A DNA stretch of 64,000 nt from Zhongshania sp. (lineage in GTDB: Bacteria; Pseudomonadota; Gammaproteobacteria; Pseudomonadales; Spongiibacteraceae): NCBI GenBank assembly GCA_018066965.1, contig JAGPVP010000061.1, positions 43,416-107,415 of the forward strand, given 5' to 3'. How positions within the stretch are numbered: the stretch's first letter is position 1; every line of letters begins with the position of its first letter. Below, one piece after another: positions 8,966 through 18,713 of the stretch. A model generated the notes under the pieces. It worked only from the letters and a program-made list of their open reading frames with translations, did not search any database and was not told the origin of the DNA. The translations under genes were made by a program, and so were the position numbers.

Positions 8966-10246
8966 TTAAGATGCTTTTTTTTCGACCGCTTTGCCCAGTA
9001 CTTCAGCAATGGCTTCGGTAAGAATATCTAGGCCACGCATTAACTCAGCCTTCTCAATAGTAAGCGGACAAAATACTTTAACGACTTGGCCACGGTTACC
9101 ACAGGTTTCAATAATCAAACCTCGCTCAAAGCAGGCGCGGCCAATTTCATCGGCGGTTTCGCCATCGGTACATGCCAAGCCCTGCATCATGCCACGGCCT
9201 TTGGGCTGTAATTTTGTCACGCCATAGCGGTCAGATATTTTCTTGAAACGGTGGCTAACGATGGCTGATTTCTCAACAATCTCGGCTGCAAATTTCTCAT
9301 CAGTCCAGTAGTGGCGAATAGCCGCCGCCGCAGTGATGAAAGCGTGGTTATTACCACGGAAGGTGCCGTTATGCTCACCCGGCTCCCATACATCTAAATC
9401 GGGACGTAGCAATACAATCGCAAAGGGCAGACCATAGCCGCTTAATGATTTTGACATGGTGATAATGTCTGGCTTAATGCCGCTGGCTTCAAAACTAAAG
9501 AATGTACCAGTACGGCCGCAACCCGCTTGAATGTCATCGATAATTAATAATATATCGTGTTTGCGACACAGTTTTTCCAGACCGCGCAACCAATCATTAT
9601 TGGCAACGTTTAAGCCACCCTCGCCCTGCACTGGCTCAACAATCATAGCCGCAGGAAGATCAACACCAGATGACGGATCTGACAATAACTTATCCATCAT
9701 TTTAAGACTGTCGGCATCACGACCGTAGTAACCGCAATAGGGCATGCGGTTTACATCGCCGAGTGCAACACCTGCACCACCGCGATGATGGCTATTCCCC
9801 GTTGCCGCAACCGCGCCAAGGGTCACGCCGTGAAAACCATTGGTGAACGAAACTATCGACGTACGACCCGTCACTTTACGCGCTAATTTCAGCGCGGCTT
9901 CTACCGCATTTGTGCCGGTAGGGCCGGTGAACTGGAAGGTATATTCCATATCGCGCGGCGCCAATATATGTTCATTGAACGCCTGTAAGAAATCACCTTT
10001 CGCCAAAGTATGCATATCTAGGCCGTGGGTGATGCCGTCGCGCATGATGTAATCGACAAGCGCCTGCTTTAGTACTGGGTTGTTATGTCCGTAATTAAGT
10101 GTGCCGGCACCGGCGAGAAAGTCGATGTATTGCTTGCCGTTGGTGTCGTACAAATGCTCACCCTGCGCCTTATCAAAGGTCACGGGGAAAGATCGGGCAT
10201 AAGATTGTACTTCTGATTCGAGCCTGTCAAAGATAGTCATATTCAC
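8966..10246 (-). CDS. ectB: Diaminobutyrate--2-oxoglutarate transaminase
   Basis: Class III aminotransferase: [61 protein letters not shown]. Confidence 0.96.
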   Translation of the reverse strand: MNMTIFDRLESEVQSYARSFPVTFDKAQGEHLYDTNGKQYIDFLAGAGTLNYGHNNPVLKQALVDYIMRDGITHGLDMHTLAKGDFLQAFNEHILAPRDMEYTFQFTGPTGTNAVEAALKLARKVTGRTSIVSFTNGFHGVTLGAVAATGNSHHRGGAGVALGDVNRMPYCGYYGRDADSLKMMDKLLSDPSSGVDLPAAMIVEPVQGEGGLNVANNDWLRGLEKLCRKHDILLIIDDIQAGCGRTGTFFSFEASGIKPDIITMSKSLSGYGLPFAIVLLRPDLDVWEPGEHNGTFRGNNHAFITAAAAIRHYWTDEKFAAEIVEKSAIVSHRFKKISDRYGVTKLQPKGRGMMQGLACTDGETADEIGRACFERGLIIETCGNRGQVVKVFCPLTIEKAELMRGLDILTEAIAEVLGKAVEKKAS

Positions 10247-10301
10247 TCCTCCTAGTATCCCTTACTAAGTTAAATTTGCTTCTACGACGCCAGCCTTATG
10301 G

Positions 10302-10829
10302 CTATTTGGGCGCAGAAAATGGACCTATTCGCAGCAACGCTTCGCTGTCGTGCTGGCCACCAAAATGTGCATCTTTTTCAAACCAGATGCTGTGATTCAA
10401 TTCTGTATCTAGGTCGCGGGCAAAGCTGCGAAACAACGCCCACGACGCCTCGTTATCAGGTGTGATCGTGGTCTCTAAAAAGCTAACCCCTTCACAAGCA
10501 GGGCGCTTAACGATTTCCTTCAACATTCTTTTTGCCAAACCGCGACCGCGCTGAGATTTATCAACAACAACCTGCCAAACAAAAACGGTGTCATTTTTTT
10601 CGGGCGGACGGTGGGCTGAGATAAAACCAACCAACTGGCCATTCTCTTCAACCGCGACCGAGGTGGCCGCAAAATGCGTGCACTGCAGCAAATTGCAGTA
10701 AACAGAATTGGTATCTAGTGGGGGGCTGGCCGCCACTAATTGGTTTAGGGCATAGCCATCTTCCGCCGTTGGTTGGCGAAAACGAAGCGTGGCAGCGTCG
10801 GCGTGCATCGCGCTATTTGATTTCAACAC
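10302..10829 (-). CDS. ectA: L-2,4-diaminobutyrate acetyltransferase
   Basis: GNAT fold, RFRQPTAEDGYALNQLVAASPPLDTNSVYCNLLQCTHF. The 10829 start is GTG; ATG at 10808 (MHADAATLRF) is a plausible alternative. Confidence 0.95.
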   Translation of the reverse strand: MLKSNSAMHADAATLRFRQPTAEDGYALNQLVAASPPLDTNSVYCNLLQCTHFAATSVAVEENGQLVGFISAHRPPEKNDTVFVWQVVVDKSQRGRGLAKRMLKEIVKRPACEGVSFLETTITPDNEASWALFRSFARDLDTELNHSIWFEKDAHFGGQHDSEALLRIGPFSAPK

Positions 10830-10843
10830 AATATATTTGTGTT
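10825..10843. promoter_or_regulatory. Palindromic operator-like site at the 5' end of ectA (candidate EctR/MarR site)
   Basis: AACACAA-TATAT-TTGTGTT, perfect 7-5-7 dyad just upstream of the ectA ATG. Confidence 0.45.
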
Positions 10844-11079
10844 CATACTAATTTAATAAGCAAATAGTATATAAAGCACCGTTTTTATCGCTTTATATCT
10901 TATTTAATCACTAAATTGTGAACTCAACCTCCTGATTAATTGCTTAGTACACGAAGCATTATACGTGATTTTTGTAGCTAAGTTCAAGCCAAGGTATTGA
11001 CAACGACATAGTTTATCAGGTGCAAAATTGGCGCTAAGTCGCTACCATTGGGGCGCTTAAGGAATCCAAGAAAATTAAA

Positions 11080-11598
11080 ATGAACCGAATTGACGAAGTC
11101 CTCATCTCGCTGCGCCGGGTAACCCGCGCCATCGATCTGCATTCCAAGCACCTTATGAAAACCGCAGGCCTTACCGCTCCGCAGATGCTGATTCTGCAGA
11201 CCCTGCGTGATCAAGGCGATGCCATCATTAGCGATGTGGCTAATCACATTAGCCTTAGCCAAGCGACGGTAACGAGTATTCTCGATCGCTTAGAAAAGCG
11301 CGGTTTGGTAATGCGTGAGCGCTCGCAGCAAGATAAGCGCAAGGTTTACGCCTGCTTAACAGATGCCGGCAGCGAGCTAATCCGCAATGCGCCCATGCCG
11401 CTGCAAGATTATTTTATTCGCCAGTTCAGCGATTTACAGGACTGGGAGCAAACCCACATCATTAGCGCCCTGCAACGCGTTGCGCATATGATGGACGCCC
11501 AGCATATTGACGCGGCGCCACTGCTAGACGTTGGCGCGATTGACCGCCAAAGCGAGGACGAGAGCCGCACGTTCGGGTTTGACGGCGACGAACACTAA
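11080..11598 (+). CDS. ectR: MarR family transcriptional regulator, EctR-like
   Basis: LTAPQMLILQTLRDQGDAIISDVANHISLSQATVTSILDRLEKRGLVMRERSQQDKRKVYACLTDAG wHTH; divergent from ectABC. Confidence 0.88.
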   Translation: MNRIDEVLISLRRVTRAIDLHSKHLMKTAGLTAPQMLILQTLRDQGDAIISDVANHISLSQATVTSILDRLEKRGLVMRERSQQDKRKVYACLTDAGSELIRNAPMPLQDYFIRQFSDLQDWEQTHIISALQRVAHMMDAQHIDAAPLLDVGAIDRQSEDESRTFGFDGDEH

Positions 11599-11688
11599 GC
11601 CACCGTCGTCATATAAGCGCCACATTCCGTCTTTATAGTGTTCTATTACTCTCAGCGAAGCTCACCACGCCAAGGTTAAGGAACATGC

Positions 11689-12399
11689 ATGGAGTGCCCC
11701 AACTGCCGCAACACTAAATCGACTTTGTTCGGCAGTAAAAGCAGCCATACTTTATATAGCTGTCCCAGCTGCAGCCTGATCTATGTTCACCCCATGCCCG
11801 CCGCCGATGAACTCCTTCGTTACTATCAGGACTACCACAAAACGCCGCAGTACACTCGCAAGTTGAAATCCAAACAGCGTCGCGCAAAAAAACGGATATG
11901 GTCTTTACGACGTCTCGCCCCCGGCAAGAAATTTCTCGACATTGGCTGTAACGCGGGCTTTGCAGTAGAAGCTGCTCGCAATTTAGGTTTAGAGGCCTGC
12001 GGGATTGATCTAGACGAGGCCAGCGTTAAATTCGCTCGCCAACATTATCCAATGGGGGATTTTCGAATGATCAGCGCCGAAGCCTTGGCCACTAGCGATG
12101 AACGTTTTGATATCATCTATTGCTGCGAGGTAATTGAGCACTTGGCAGACCCTCACAGCTTTGTGAGCGCTCTGTATTCCCTTTTAAATACGGGCGGCGT
12201 GCTATTTTTAACCACCCCCGACATCGCCCACTTTTCAGTACAGCAAAATGTATTGGGCTGGACAGCGGTGCGGCCACCTGAGCACTTACTGTATTTCTCT
12301 AAACTATCTCTACAACAGTTATTGGCAAGCCATCACTTTGCCCACATTGGCTTTCGGCCCAATTTAAAGCCGACCGTGAAAGTGCTGGCACGTAAATAA
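11689..12399 (+). CDS. Class I SAM-dependent methyltransferase with N-terminal zinc-ribbon-like CxxC pair
   Basis: MECPNC...LYSCPSC then FLDIGCNAGFAVEAARNLGLEACGIDLDEASVKFARQ. Confidence 0.85.
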   Translation: MECPNCRNTKSTLFGSKSSHTLYSCPSCSLIYVHPMPAADELLRYYQDYHKTPQYTRKLKSKQRRAKKRIWSLRRLAPGKKFLDIGCNAGFAVEAARNLGLEACGIDLDEASVKFARQHYPMGDFRMISAEALATSDERFDIIYCCEVIEHLADPHSFVSALYSLLNTGGVLFLTTPDIAHFSVQQNVLGWTAVRPPEHLLYFSKLSLQQLLASHHFAHIGFRPNLKPTVKVLARK

Positions 12400-12502
12400 G
12401 GCCTCAAACGTTAATACCTGCGACGGTTTTGAAAGCAAAGACAACAGCGCATCGCCACAGGTAAACTGCTAACCTTACTTACACGAACGCGGACACCATC
12501 TT

Positions 12503-12895
12503 ATGCGCCGACGCCACCGTATTGATTGCAAACTTATCTTAGTCAGCGTGCTATTCATCAGCCTAGCTGCCTGTGGCCCCAACCCAAATTCCGCCAGCGA
12601 CAATTCAAGCACTGCGAATGCAGCGCCTTCCAGCCGCAGCCGGATGCCCGCCGACCCCGCCTTGAAGTCACTTTATATACAAAGCTGCTATGGTTGTCAC
12701 AGCGCCGGTGTGGCTAATGCACCACGCAGCGGTAATGACGCAGATTGGGCTCCGCGCCTGCAAAAAGGCATGGACGTATTGCTTCACAACACCATTAATG
12801 GCATTAGCAGTATGCCGCCCAAAGGCATGTGTATTGGCTGTAGTGACGAGGACTTTACGCAACTTATTTTATTCCTCTCTGGCCAAAGTGAGTAA
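12503..12895 (+). CDS. Cytochrome c5 family protein (c-type, single heme)
   Basis: Lipoprotein-like N-terminus (LAACG), CYGCH heme motif, ADWAPRLQKGMDVLL, SMPPKGMCIGCSDEDF. Confidence 0.88.
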   Translation: MRRRHRIDCKLILVSVLFISLAACGPNPNSASDNSSTANAAPSSRSRMPADPALKSLYIQSCYGCHSAGVANAPRSGNDADWAPRLQKGMDVLLHNTINGISSMPPKGMCIGCSDEDFTQLILFLSGQSE

Positions 12896-13014
12896 TGACA
12901 AAGTACCTGTGCCGCAGGCTGCAACGGCGAAGTTTCTGCCGACCATATTGATCCGTCACTAAGCTCGCTGCGTAGTATTTGCGCTAATGACATTGACCAA
13001 GGATGCACTGCTTT

Positions 13015-13965
13015 ATGAATGAAACGCCGGCTATACGTATTGGGATCAGCGCCTGCGTGCTTGGCGACCAAGTGCGCTACGACGGCGGTCACAAACGGCT
13101 GCCTTTCGCCTCTGATGAATTATCGCGGCACTTCGACTTTGTCAAAATCTGCCCTGAGCAAGCTATTGGCATGGGTGTACCAAGGCCCACCATTCGCCTT
13201 GTCGGCAATCCTGACAATCCACGTCTGATCGGCAGCACTGACAGCAGTCTAGATGTGACTGATAAAATGACGGCCTTCGCCCGCGACACCGCGGCAACAC
13301 TCGACTACATCAGCGGTTATATTTTATGTGCAAAATCGCCGAGTTGCGGAATGGAACGGGTGCCGGTGTATTCCGACAAGGGCGACGGACTTGGCAAGAT
13401 CGGCGTTGGGCTATTCGCCAAGCAACTTATGGCTGCCCAGCCTTTATTGCCGGTTGAGGAAAATGGCCGCTTGAACGATGTGCATTTACGCGAGAATTTT
13501 GTGTTGCGGGTGGTGGCTTACTCGCGCTGGCAAACCATGATGAGTGAAGGACTTACGGCAAAGCGCTTGCAAGATTTTCACCGTCGTCACAAATTTTTAC
13601 TACTGGCACACAATCAGGCTATTTACCGAGAACTTGGCCCCATCGTCGCCGAAGCCGGTGATGTAAACGACCTAGCCGACCGCTATATTCACAAATTTAT
13701 GCAGGCTATACGGCATCCGGCCAGTATTAAAAACCACACCAATACCTTAATGCATATTCAGGGTTTCTTTAAAGAGCACCTAGATGCAGACGACAAAGCA
13801 CAGCTAAGTGCGGTGATTAAAGATTACGCCGCCGGCCTGCTTCCGCTATTAGTGCCTGTGGAAATGCTCGGCATGTTTTTAAAAAAATATCAGATCGACT
13901 ACTTGCTGGATCAGTATTACTTTACGCCTTATCCGCGTGACTTAAAGCTGCGCATGGGCCTGTAA
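13015..13965 (+). CDS. DUF523 (TudS-like) and DUF1722 (YbgA-like) two-domain protein
   Basis: N-terminal IRIGISACVLGDQVRYDGGHKR and CAKSPSCGMERVPVY; C-terminal YbgA-like region HKFLLLAHNQAIYRELGPIVA... Confidence 0.9.
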   Translation: MNETPAIRIGISACVLGDQVRYDGGHKRLPFASDELSRHFDFVKICPEQAIGMGVPRPTIRLVGNPDNPRLIGSTDSSLDVTDKMTAFARDTAATLDYISGYILCAKSPSCGMERVPVYSDKGDGLGKIGVGLFAKQLMAAQPLLPVEENGRLNDVHLRENFVLRVVAYSRWQTMMSEGLTAKRLQDFHRRHKFLLLAHNQAIYRELGPIVAEAGDVNDLADRYIHKFMQAIRHPASIKNHTNTLMHIQGFFKEHLDADDKAQLSAVIKDYAAGLLPLLVPVEMLGMFLKKYQIDYLLDQYYFTPYPRDLKLRMGL

Positions 13966-13968
13966 AAC

Positions 13969-15348
13969 ATGTCTGCTCTTGTTTGGTTTCGCAACGACTT
14001 ACGCAGTTTGGATCACCCCGCGCTTACCACCGCCTGCACAGATCACCAGCAGGTTCGTGCCGTATACTTGCTTTGCCCACAACAGCTAGACGAACACGGT
14101 ATTGCGCCGATTCGACGACACTTTTTGCGCAGAGCCTTAAATGCGCTAAGTGAGCAACTTGCCGCCCTTGGCATTGCGCTAGACATCATCAACGCCGAGC
14201 ACTTCAAACACGTACCCAGCTACTTACACGACTATTGCCAAGAGCATGACATTCGCGACATTTACGCCCACAAAGAATGGCTAGTCGATGAAATACAACG
14301 CGATGCTCACTGCGCCGAGCAACTCGCCATACCCTTGCATTTGATTGACGACAGCCTGCTTAGCCCGCTCAGTATCGCCAAGGCCGACGGCCTACCGTAT
14401 AAAGTGTTTACGCCATTTTCACGGCGCTGCCGCGATGTCCTGATGGCACAATTCCCTCGCGTTGTACGCCGCCCAGCGGCTAAGCCCGCGCTAGAAAACA
14501 GCGCACGCACACCATGCCCGCATTTCGGCGAGGAAAAAGACTCTTCGACATGGCCCGTGCAAGAGGACGAGGTGTTACAGCAACTGCGCGAATTTTGCGC
14601 CGAACGCGCCAGTGATTATCAACAGCACCGTGATTTTCCGGCTCTGGACGGCACCTCTCGGCTTTCTGCCGCCTTGGCACTAGGTTTAATTAGCCCGCGC
14701 CAATGTTTAGCTCGCCTGCAACAGGAGTGCGGTGACGCAATATGGGATGCCAAAAGTGATGCGGGAACGTGGTTAAACGAATTGCTCTGGCGAGAATTCT
14801 ATCGTCACGTGGCCTACCATTTTCCGCGGGTGGTGAAAGGGCAGGCCTTTCAAACCTATACCGACGCCATACCGTGGCCAAACGGCCACGCACTGTTTAA
14901 CGCTTGGTGCGAAGGGCGCACCGGCTACCCCATTGTGGATGCCGCCATGCGGCAACTTAAAGAAACCGGCTGGATGCATAACCGGCTGCGAATGATCACC
15001 GCGTCATTCCTCTGCAAAGACTTACACATAGATTGGCGCTGGGGCGAACGCCACTTTTTAGAAAACTTGATCGACGCCGATTTTGCGTCAAACAATGGCG
15101 GCTGGCAGTGGGCAGCCTCTACCGGCACCGACGCAGCGCCTTATTTCCGCATTTTTAATCCCACTACCCAAGGGCAGCGGTTTGACGCCGACGGCGACTT
15201 TATACTGCGCTACCTGCCGGAGCTAAAAGGCTTACAGGGCAAGTATTTGCACCAACCGCCCGCGTCGGACAACTATCCACAGCCGGTGGTCGATCACAAA
15301 ACAAGCCGAAATATTACCCTCGCACTTTTTAAAGAAATAAGGGACTAA
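13969..15348 (+). CDS. phrB: Deoxyribodipyrimidine photolyase (class I CPD type)
   Basis: LVWFRNDLRSLDHPAL; ELLWREFYRHVAYHFPRV; TGYPIVDAAMRQLKETGWMHNRLRMITASFLCKDLHIDWRWGERHF; NNGGWQWAASTGTDAAPYFRIFNP. Confidence 0.96.
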   Translation: MSALVWFRNDLRSLDHPALTTACTDHQQVRAVYLLCPQQLDEHGIAPIRRHFLRRALNALSEQLAALGIALDIINAEHFKHVPSYLHDYCQEHDIRDIYAHKEWLVDEIQRDAHCAEQLAIPLHLIDDSLLSPLSIAKADGLPYKVFTPFSRRCRDVLMAQFPRVVRRPAAKPALENSARTPCPHFGEEKDSSTWPVQEDEVLQQLREFCAERASDYQQHRDFPALDGTSRLSAALALGLISPRQCLARLQQECGDAIWDAKSDAGTWLNELLWREFYRHVAYHFPRVVKGQAFQTYTDAIPWPNGHALFNAWCEGRTGYPIVDAAMRQLKETGWMHNRLRMITASFLCKDLHIDWRWGERHFLENLIDADFASNNGGWQWAASTGTDAAPYFRIFNPTTQGQRFDADGDFILRYLPELKGLQGKYLHQPPASDNYPQPVVDHKTSRNITLALFKEIRD

Positions 15349-15462
15349 AGCCACTCAGACATATTTATTGCTTCTCAAAGACACACGCGCTGGCTAACAA
15401 CACCTTAGCTGATCTATGCTATACAGGCGCTTGGGAGCACAATAAGACGAAAAGGAGAGACC

Positions 15463-16020
15463 GTGCGATTTGTTTTCTTAATATTACTGCTGACTAACAC
15501 CATTTTATTCACTACCGCCACCCATGCTGACGAAGGCTCTCACCAAATTTTTGGCTTGAGCGAATACGTTTATATCGAAGAATTAGGCGTTCTCTACAAA
15601 GCAAAAATTGATACCGGGGCAGAAAGCGCCTCAATCAATGCCATCAACGCAAAAGTCGAAAAGGGCAAGGGCGACGCCGATGACATCGTCCATTTTGACT
15701 TAGTATTACCCGATGAGACACTTAAGTCGGTAAGCCTACCGCTCAGCAAGCATATTCGTATTAAACGCCGCGCGTCTGACTACGACGAAGACGAAAAAGA
15801 TTATAGTCGGCGCCCTGTACTAGAGCTTACGCTGTGTATTGGCGGCGACTCGCACAAGGTCGAAGTGAACTTAGCTGACCGCAGGCAGTTCTCTAAGCCG
15901 ATGCTGGTCGGCTCAGAACCACTGACCGCATTTAATGCGTTCGTCGACCCCAGTAAAAAATACCTGCAGGACAAAACGCTCTGCACTAAACAAGATAAGT
16001 CCGAGGAGCAAAAAGAATGA
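15463..16020 (+). CDS. Retropepsin-like aspartic protease domain protein (annotated as 'ATP-dependent zinc protease', COG4067-type), exported
   Basis: Signal peptide; aspartic-protease-like motif YKAKIDTGAESASINA; RRPVLELTLCIGG; KPMLVGSEPL. Confidence 0.88.
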   Translation: MRFVFLILLLTNTILFTTATHADEGSHQIFGLSEYVYIEELGVLYKAKIDTGAESASINAINAKVEKGKGDADDIVHFDLVLPDETLKSVSLPLSKHIRIKRRASDYDEDEKDYSRRPVLELTLCIGGDSHKVEVNLADRRQFSKPMLVGSEPLTAFNAFVDPSKKYLQDKTLCTKQDKSEEQKE

Positions 16021-17549
16021 AGGGCGTAAAACTGCATGTCAGGGTACTGGCGCTGGCACTATTACTGATTGGTGCCGCCAGCACCGCATGGCAGATTTTT
16101 GTTCTCAATATTCCTGTTTCCTCGGAAACCACCGAACCGGTGTGGGTCATTGATGCCAAACTTAGCTTTAATGCTCGCGACAATAGCCCGGTAAAAGTAC
16201 AGATGTACCTGCCGCCGGTTTGGAGTAAGTTTATTACCCTGAACGAGAGCTTTATTTCTAAAAGCTACGGAGTGAATACCGATATTGTCGGCGACAATCG
16301 CCAAGCGGTGTGGTCGGCACGCCGCGCAGAGGGCAATCAACAACTGTTTTACCGCCTAATGCTCACCAAGCGCAGCAATTCGCGCTTTTCCGAGTCTGAA
16401 CCTGGCCCACAGTTTAGCGAAAGCCCTGAGTTAATCGGCGTAGAAAACGTCGCGGTAGATGCGCTGCTAAAACCTATCCGTGAGCATTCAGCAGACATCG
16501 AATCATTTATTCGCGAAGCGATTAAATTAATTAACGAGCCCAGCAACGATAACGCCCGCTTGCTACTGGGTAATGACTATACCCAAGACAATAAATCTCG
16601 CGTCCTTGAACTCTTGCTGTCTTCCGCTCACATTCCTGTTGAACGGGTTCATACCCTGCGTTTGGTCAGTAGCGTAGCGCAGGTATCAGAGCTGTGGATG
16701 CGCAGCTATAACGGTAAACGTTGGCTTTACTTCAACCCCGAAACCGGCGCCCAAGGGTTGCCCAATGACCGGGTCGTTTGGTGGACGGGCGATGAGCCCA
16801 TGGCCAAGGTTGATGGCGGCCGCAATCTAAAAATCGAAGTCACTGCCAATCAGAGAACCATGAATTCAATTATGCTCGCGCAATCTATCGCTGAGCGTAA
16901 AGAGAACAAGCTATGGGCCTTGTCGCTATACGACTTGCCTTTGCAGTCGCAACAGACCTTTGAAATCATTCTTATGATTCCCATCGGCGTTATGCTTATT
17001 TTGCTGCTGCGTAACGTGATCGGTTTGGAAACACTGGGCACATTTACACCGGTTCTAATTGGTCTCGCTTTCCGAGAAACCCAAGTTTTCTGGGGCGTTA
17101 TTCTATTTACGGTTATCACCGCACTGGGCTTGTCGCTGCGATCCTATCTCGAGCATCTGCATTTACAGCTGCTGTCGAGGCTGTCCGTGGTGCTCACCTT
17201 TGTGGTTATCGTTATGGCGCTAATCAGCGTGCTCGGACACCGCTTAGGCTTAGACCGCGGCCTGTCTATCGCCCTGTTCCCCATGGTTATTCTGACCATG
17301 TCGATTGAGCGTATGTCGATAGTGTGGGAAGAGCGCGGTGGCGTTCATGCTGGTAAAGTCGGTATTGGCACTCTGGTTGCGGCAACCTTGTCGCACTTAA
17401 TGATGACCTACGAGCCGTGGTCGTACTTCGTGTTTACCTTCCCTGGCATGCTGCTGGTCTTTATGTCTCTGATGCTAGCGCTGGGTCATTACCGCGGCTA
17501 TCGCTTAACCGAACTATTCCGCTTTAACGCCATGATTAAAGGCAAATAA
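16017..17549 (+). CDS. Inactive transglutaminase fused to 7 TM helices (UUP1/7TM_transglut family)
   Basis: N-terminal TM, periplasmic transglutaminase-like region, C-terminal TM block (GVMLILLLRNVIGLETLGTFTPVLIGLAFRETQ). ATGA overlap with the upstream gene. Confidence 0.88.
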   Translation: MKGVKLHVRVLALALLLIGAASTAWQIFVLNIPVSSETTEPVWVIDAKLSFNARDNSPVKVQMYLPPVWSKFITLNESFISKSYGVNTDIVGDNRQAVWSARRAEGNQQLFYRLMLTKRSNSRFSESEPGPQFSESPELIGVENVAVDALLKPIREHSADIESFIREAIKLINEPSNDNARLLLGNDYTQDNKSRVLELLLSSAHIPVERVHTLRLVSSVAQVSELWMRSYNGKRWLYFNPETGAQGLPNDRVVWWTGDEPMAKVDGGRNLKIEVTANQRTMNSIMLAQSIAERKENKLWALSLYDLPLQSQQTFEIILMIPIGVMLILLLRNVIGLETLGTFTPVLIGLAFRETQVFWGVILFTVITALGLSLRSYLEHLHLQLLSRLSVVLTFVVIVMALISVLGHRLGLDRGLSIALFPMVILTMSIERMSIVWEERGGVHAGKVGIGTLVAATLSHLMMTYEPWSYFVFTFPGMLLVFMSLMLALGHYRGYRLTELFRFNAMIKGK

Positions 17550-17550
17550 C

Positions 17551-18615
17551 ATGTCCTTATTCAGCACATGGAAAGAACTGCGCAAAAAAGGTGTGATGGG
17601 GATCAACCAGCGCAATGCAGACTATGTATTGCGCTACAACCAACGCCACCTTTACCCCTTGGTTGACGACAAGATCAAAACCAAAGAGCGCGCCGTGCAG
17701 GCAGGTATCCACGTACCGCCCATGTATGGCGTAATTGATTCAGACAAGCAAATTAGTCAGCTTACCGATATCGTCAAAGACCACCGCGATTTTGTTATCA
17801 AGCCTGCACAAGGGGCCGGTGGCGACGGTATTATCGTGATAGCTGACCAATTTGAAGGTTACTATCGCACCACCTCTGGTCGCTTATTAAGCCGCGATGA
17901 TATCGAGTTTCACCTGTCCGGTATTTTATCTGGTATCTACTCGCTGGGCGGTCACCGCGACCGCGCGCTCATTGAATTTCGAGTTACCCCCGATCCCATT
18001 TTTAGCGCTATCAGCTACGAAGGCGTGCCGGATATTCGTATTATCGTTTTGAAAGGCTACCCCTTGCTTGCAATGCTGCGCCTACCTACACGGCAATCAG
18101 GCGGCAAGGCCAACCTTCATCAAGGCGCAATAGGTGTTGGTGTCGATTTGGCAACAGGCATTACCCTAGATGGCACGTGGCTAAACAAATTCATTAACAG
18201 CCACCCTGACACCACCAACCCCGTGCGCGGTGTACAGCTGCCGTTCTGGGATGAGTTTATGTCACTAGCCACCCGCTGCTATGAGCTGACAGGCCTGGGT
18301 TACTTGGGCGTAGATATGGTGCTGGACAAAGATCGCGGCCCATTAATGCTAGAGCTAAATGCGCGGCCGGGGCTAAACATCCAGATCGCCAATGACGCTG
18401 GGCTAGCTGCTCGCTGCCGGAAAGTAGAAGATGAAATTGACCGGCTTGCGGCCAAAGGCATAAAGAAACCGTCACCGGCAAAGCGACTCGCTTTTTGTCA
18501 GCGTGAATTTGCCCAGCAATCATTAATTCCCAGCAACGAGCCCCTAGTTGCCGAGGTTCTATCTACGCTGAGTAATGACACTGGCAACGACTCTCAGCCA
18601 AGCAGTAACCTCTAG
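17551..18615 (+). CDS. Alpha-L-glutamate ligase-like (RimK-related) ATP-grasp protein
   Basis: MGINQRNADYVLRYNQRHLYPLVDDK; FVIKPAQGAGGDGIIVI; LGVDMVLDKDRGPLMLELNARPGLNIQIAN. Confidence 0.9.
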   Translation: MSLFSTWKELRKKGVMGINQRNADYVLRYNQRHLYPLVDDKIKTKERAVQAGIHVPPMYGVIDSDKQISQLTDIVKDHRDFVIKPAQGAGGDGIIVIADQFEGYYRTTSGRLLSRDDIEFHLSGILSGIYSLGGHRDRALIEFRVTPDPIFSAISYEGVPDIRIIVLKGYPLLAMLRLPTRQSGGKANLHQGAIGVGVDLATGITLDGTWLNKFINSHPDTTNPVRGVQLPFWDEFMSLATRCYELTGLGYLGVDMVLDKDRGPLMLELNARPGLNIQIANDAGLAARCRKVEDEIDRLAAKGIKKPSPAKRLAFCQREFAQQSLIPSNEPLVAEVLSTLSNDTGNDSQPSSNL

Positions 18616-18625
18616 TCTTTCAAAT

Positions 18626-18670
18626 ATAAAAAACCCCGCTTACCGTAATACGGTAAGCGGGGTTTTTTAT
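18626..18670. terminator. Strong bidirectional rho-independent terminator
   Basis: ATAAAAAACCCCGCTTACCG-taata-CGGTAAGCGGGGTTTTTTAT, perfect 20-bp dyad with A/T tracts, between convergent 17551..18615(+) and 18714..19418(-). Confidence 0.95.
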
Positions 18671-18713
18671 TCAGACTCAATGGCGGGCTATAACACCGCC
18701 ATATAAAATAGCC

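Noticed and set aside
10984-11262. 92-aa minus-strand ORF overlapping the ectR start
   Set aside because: Overlaps the ectR wHTH-coding region and promoter; no family resemblance.
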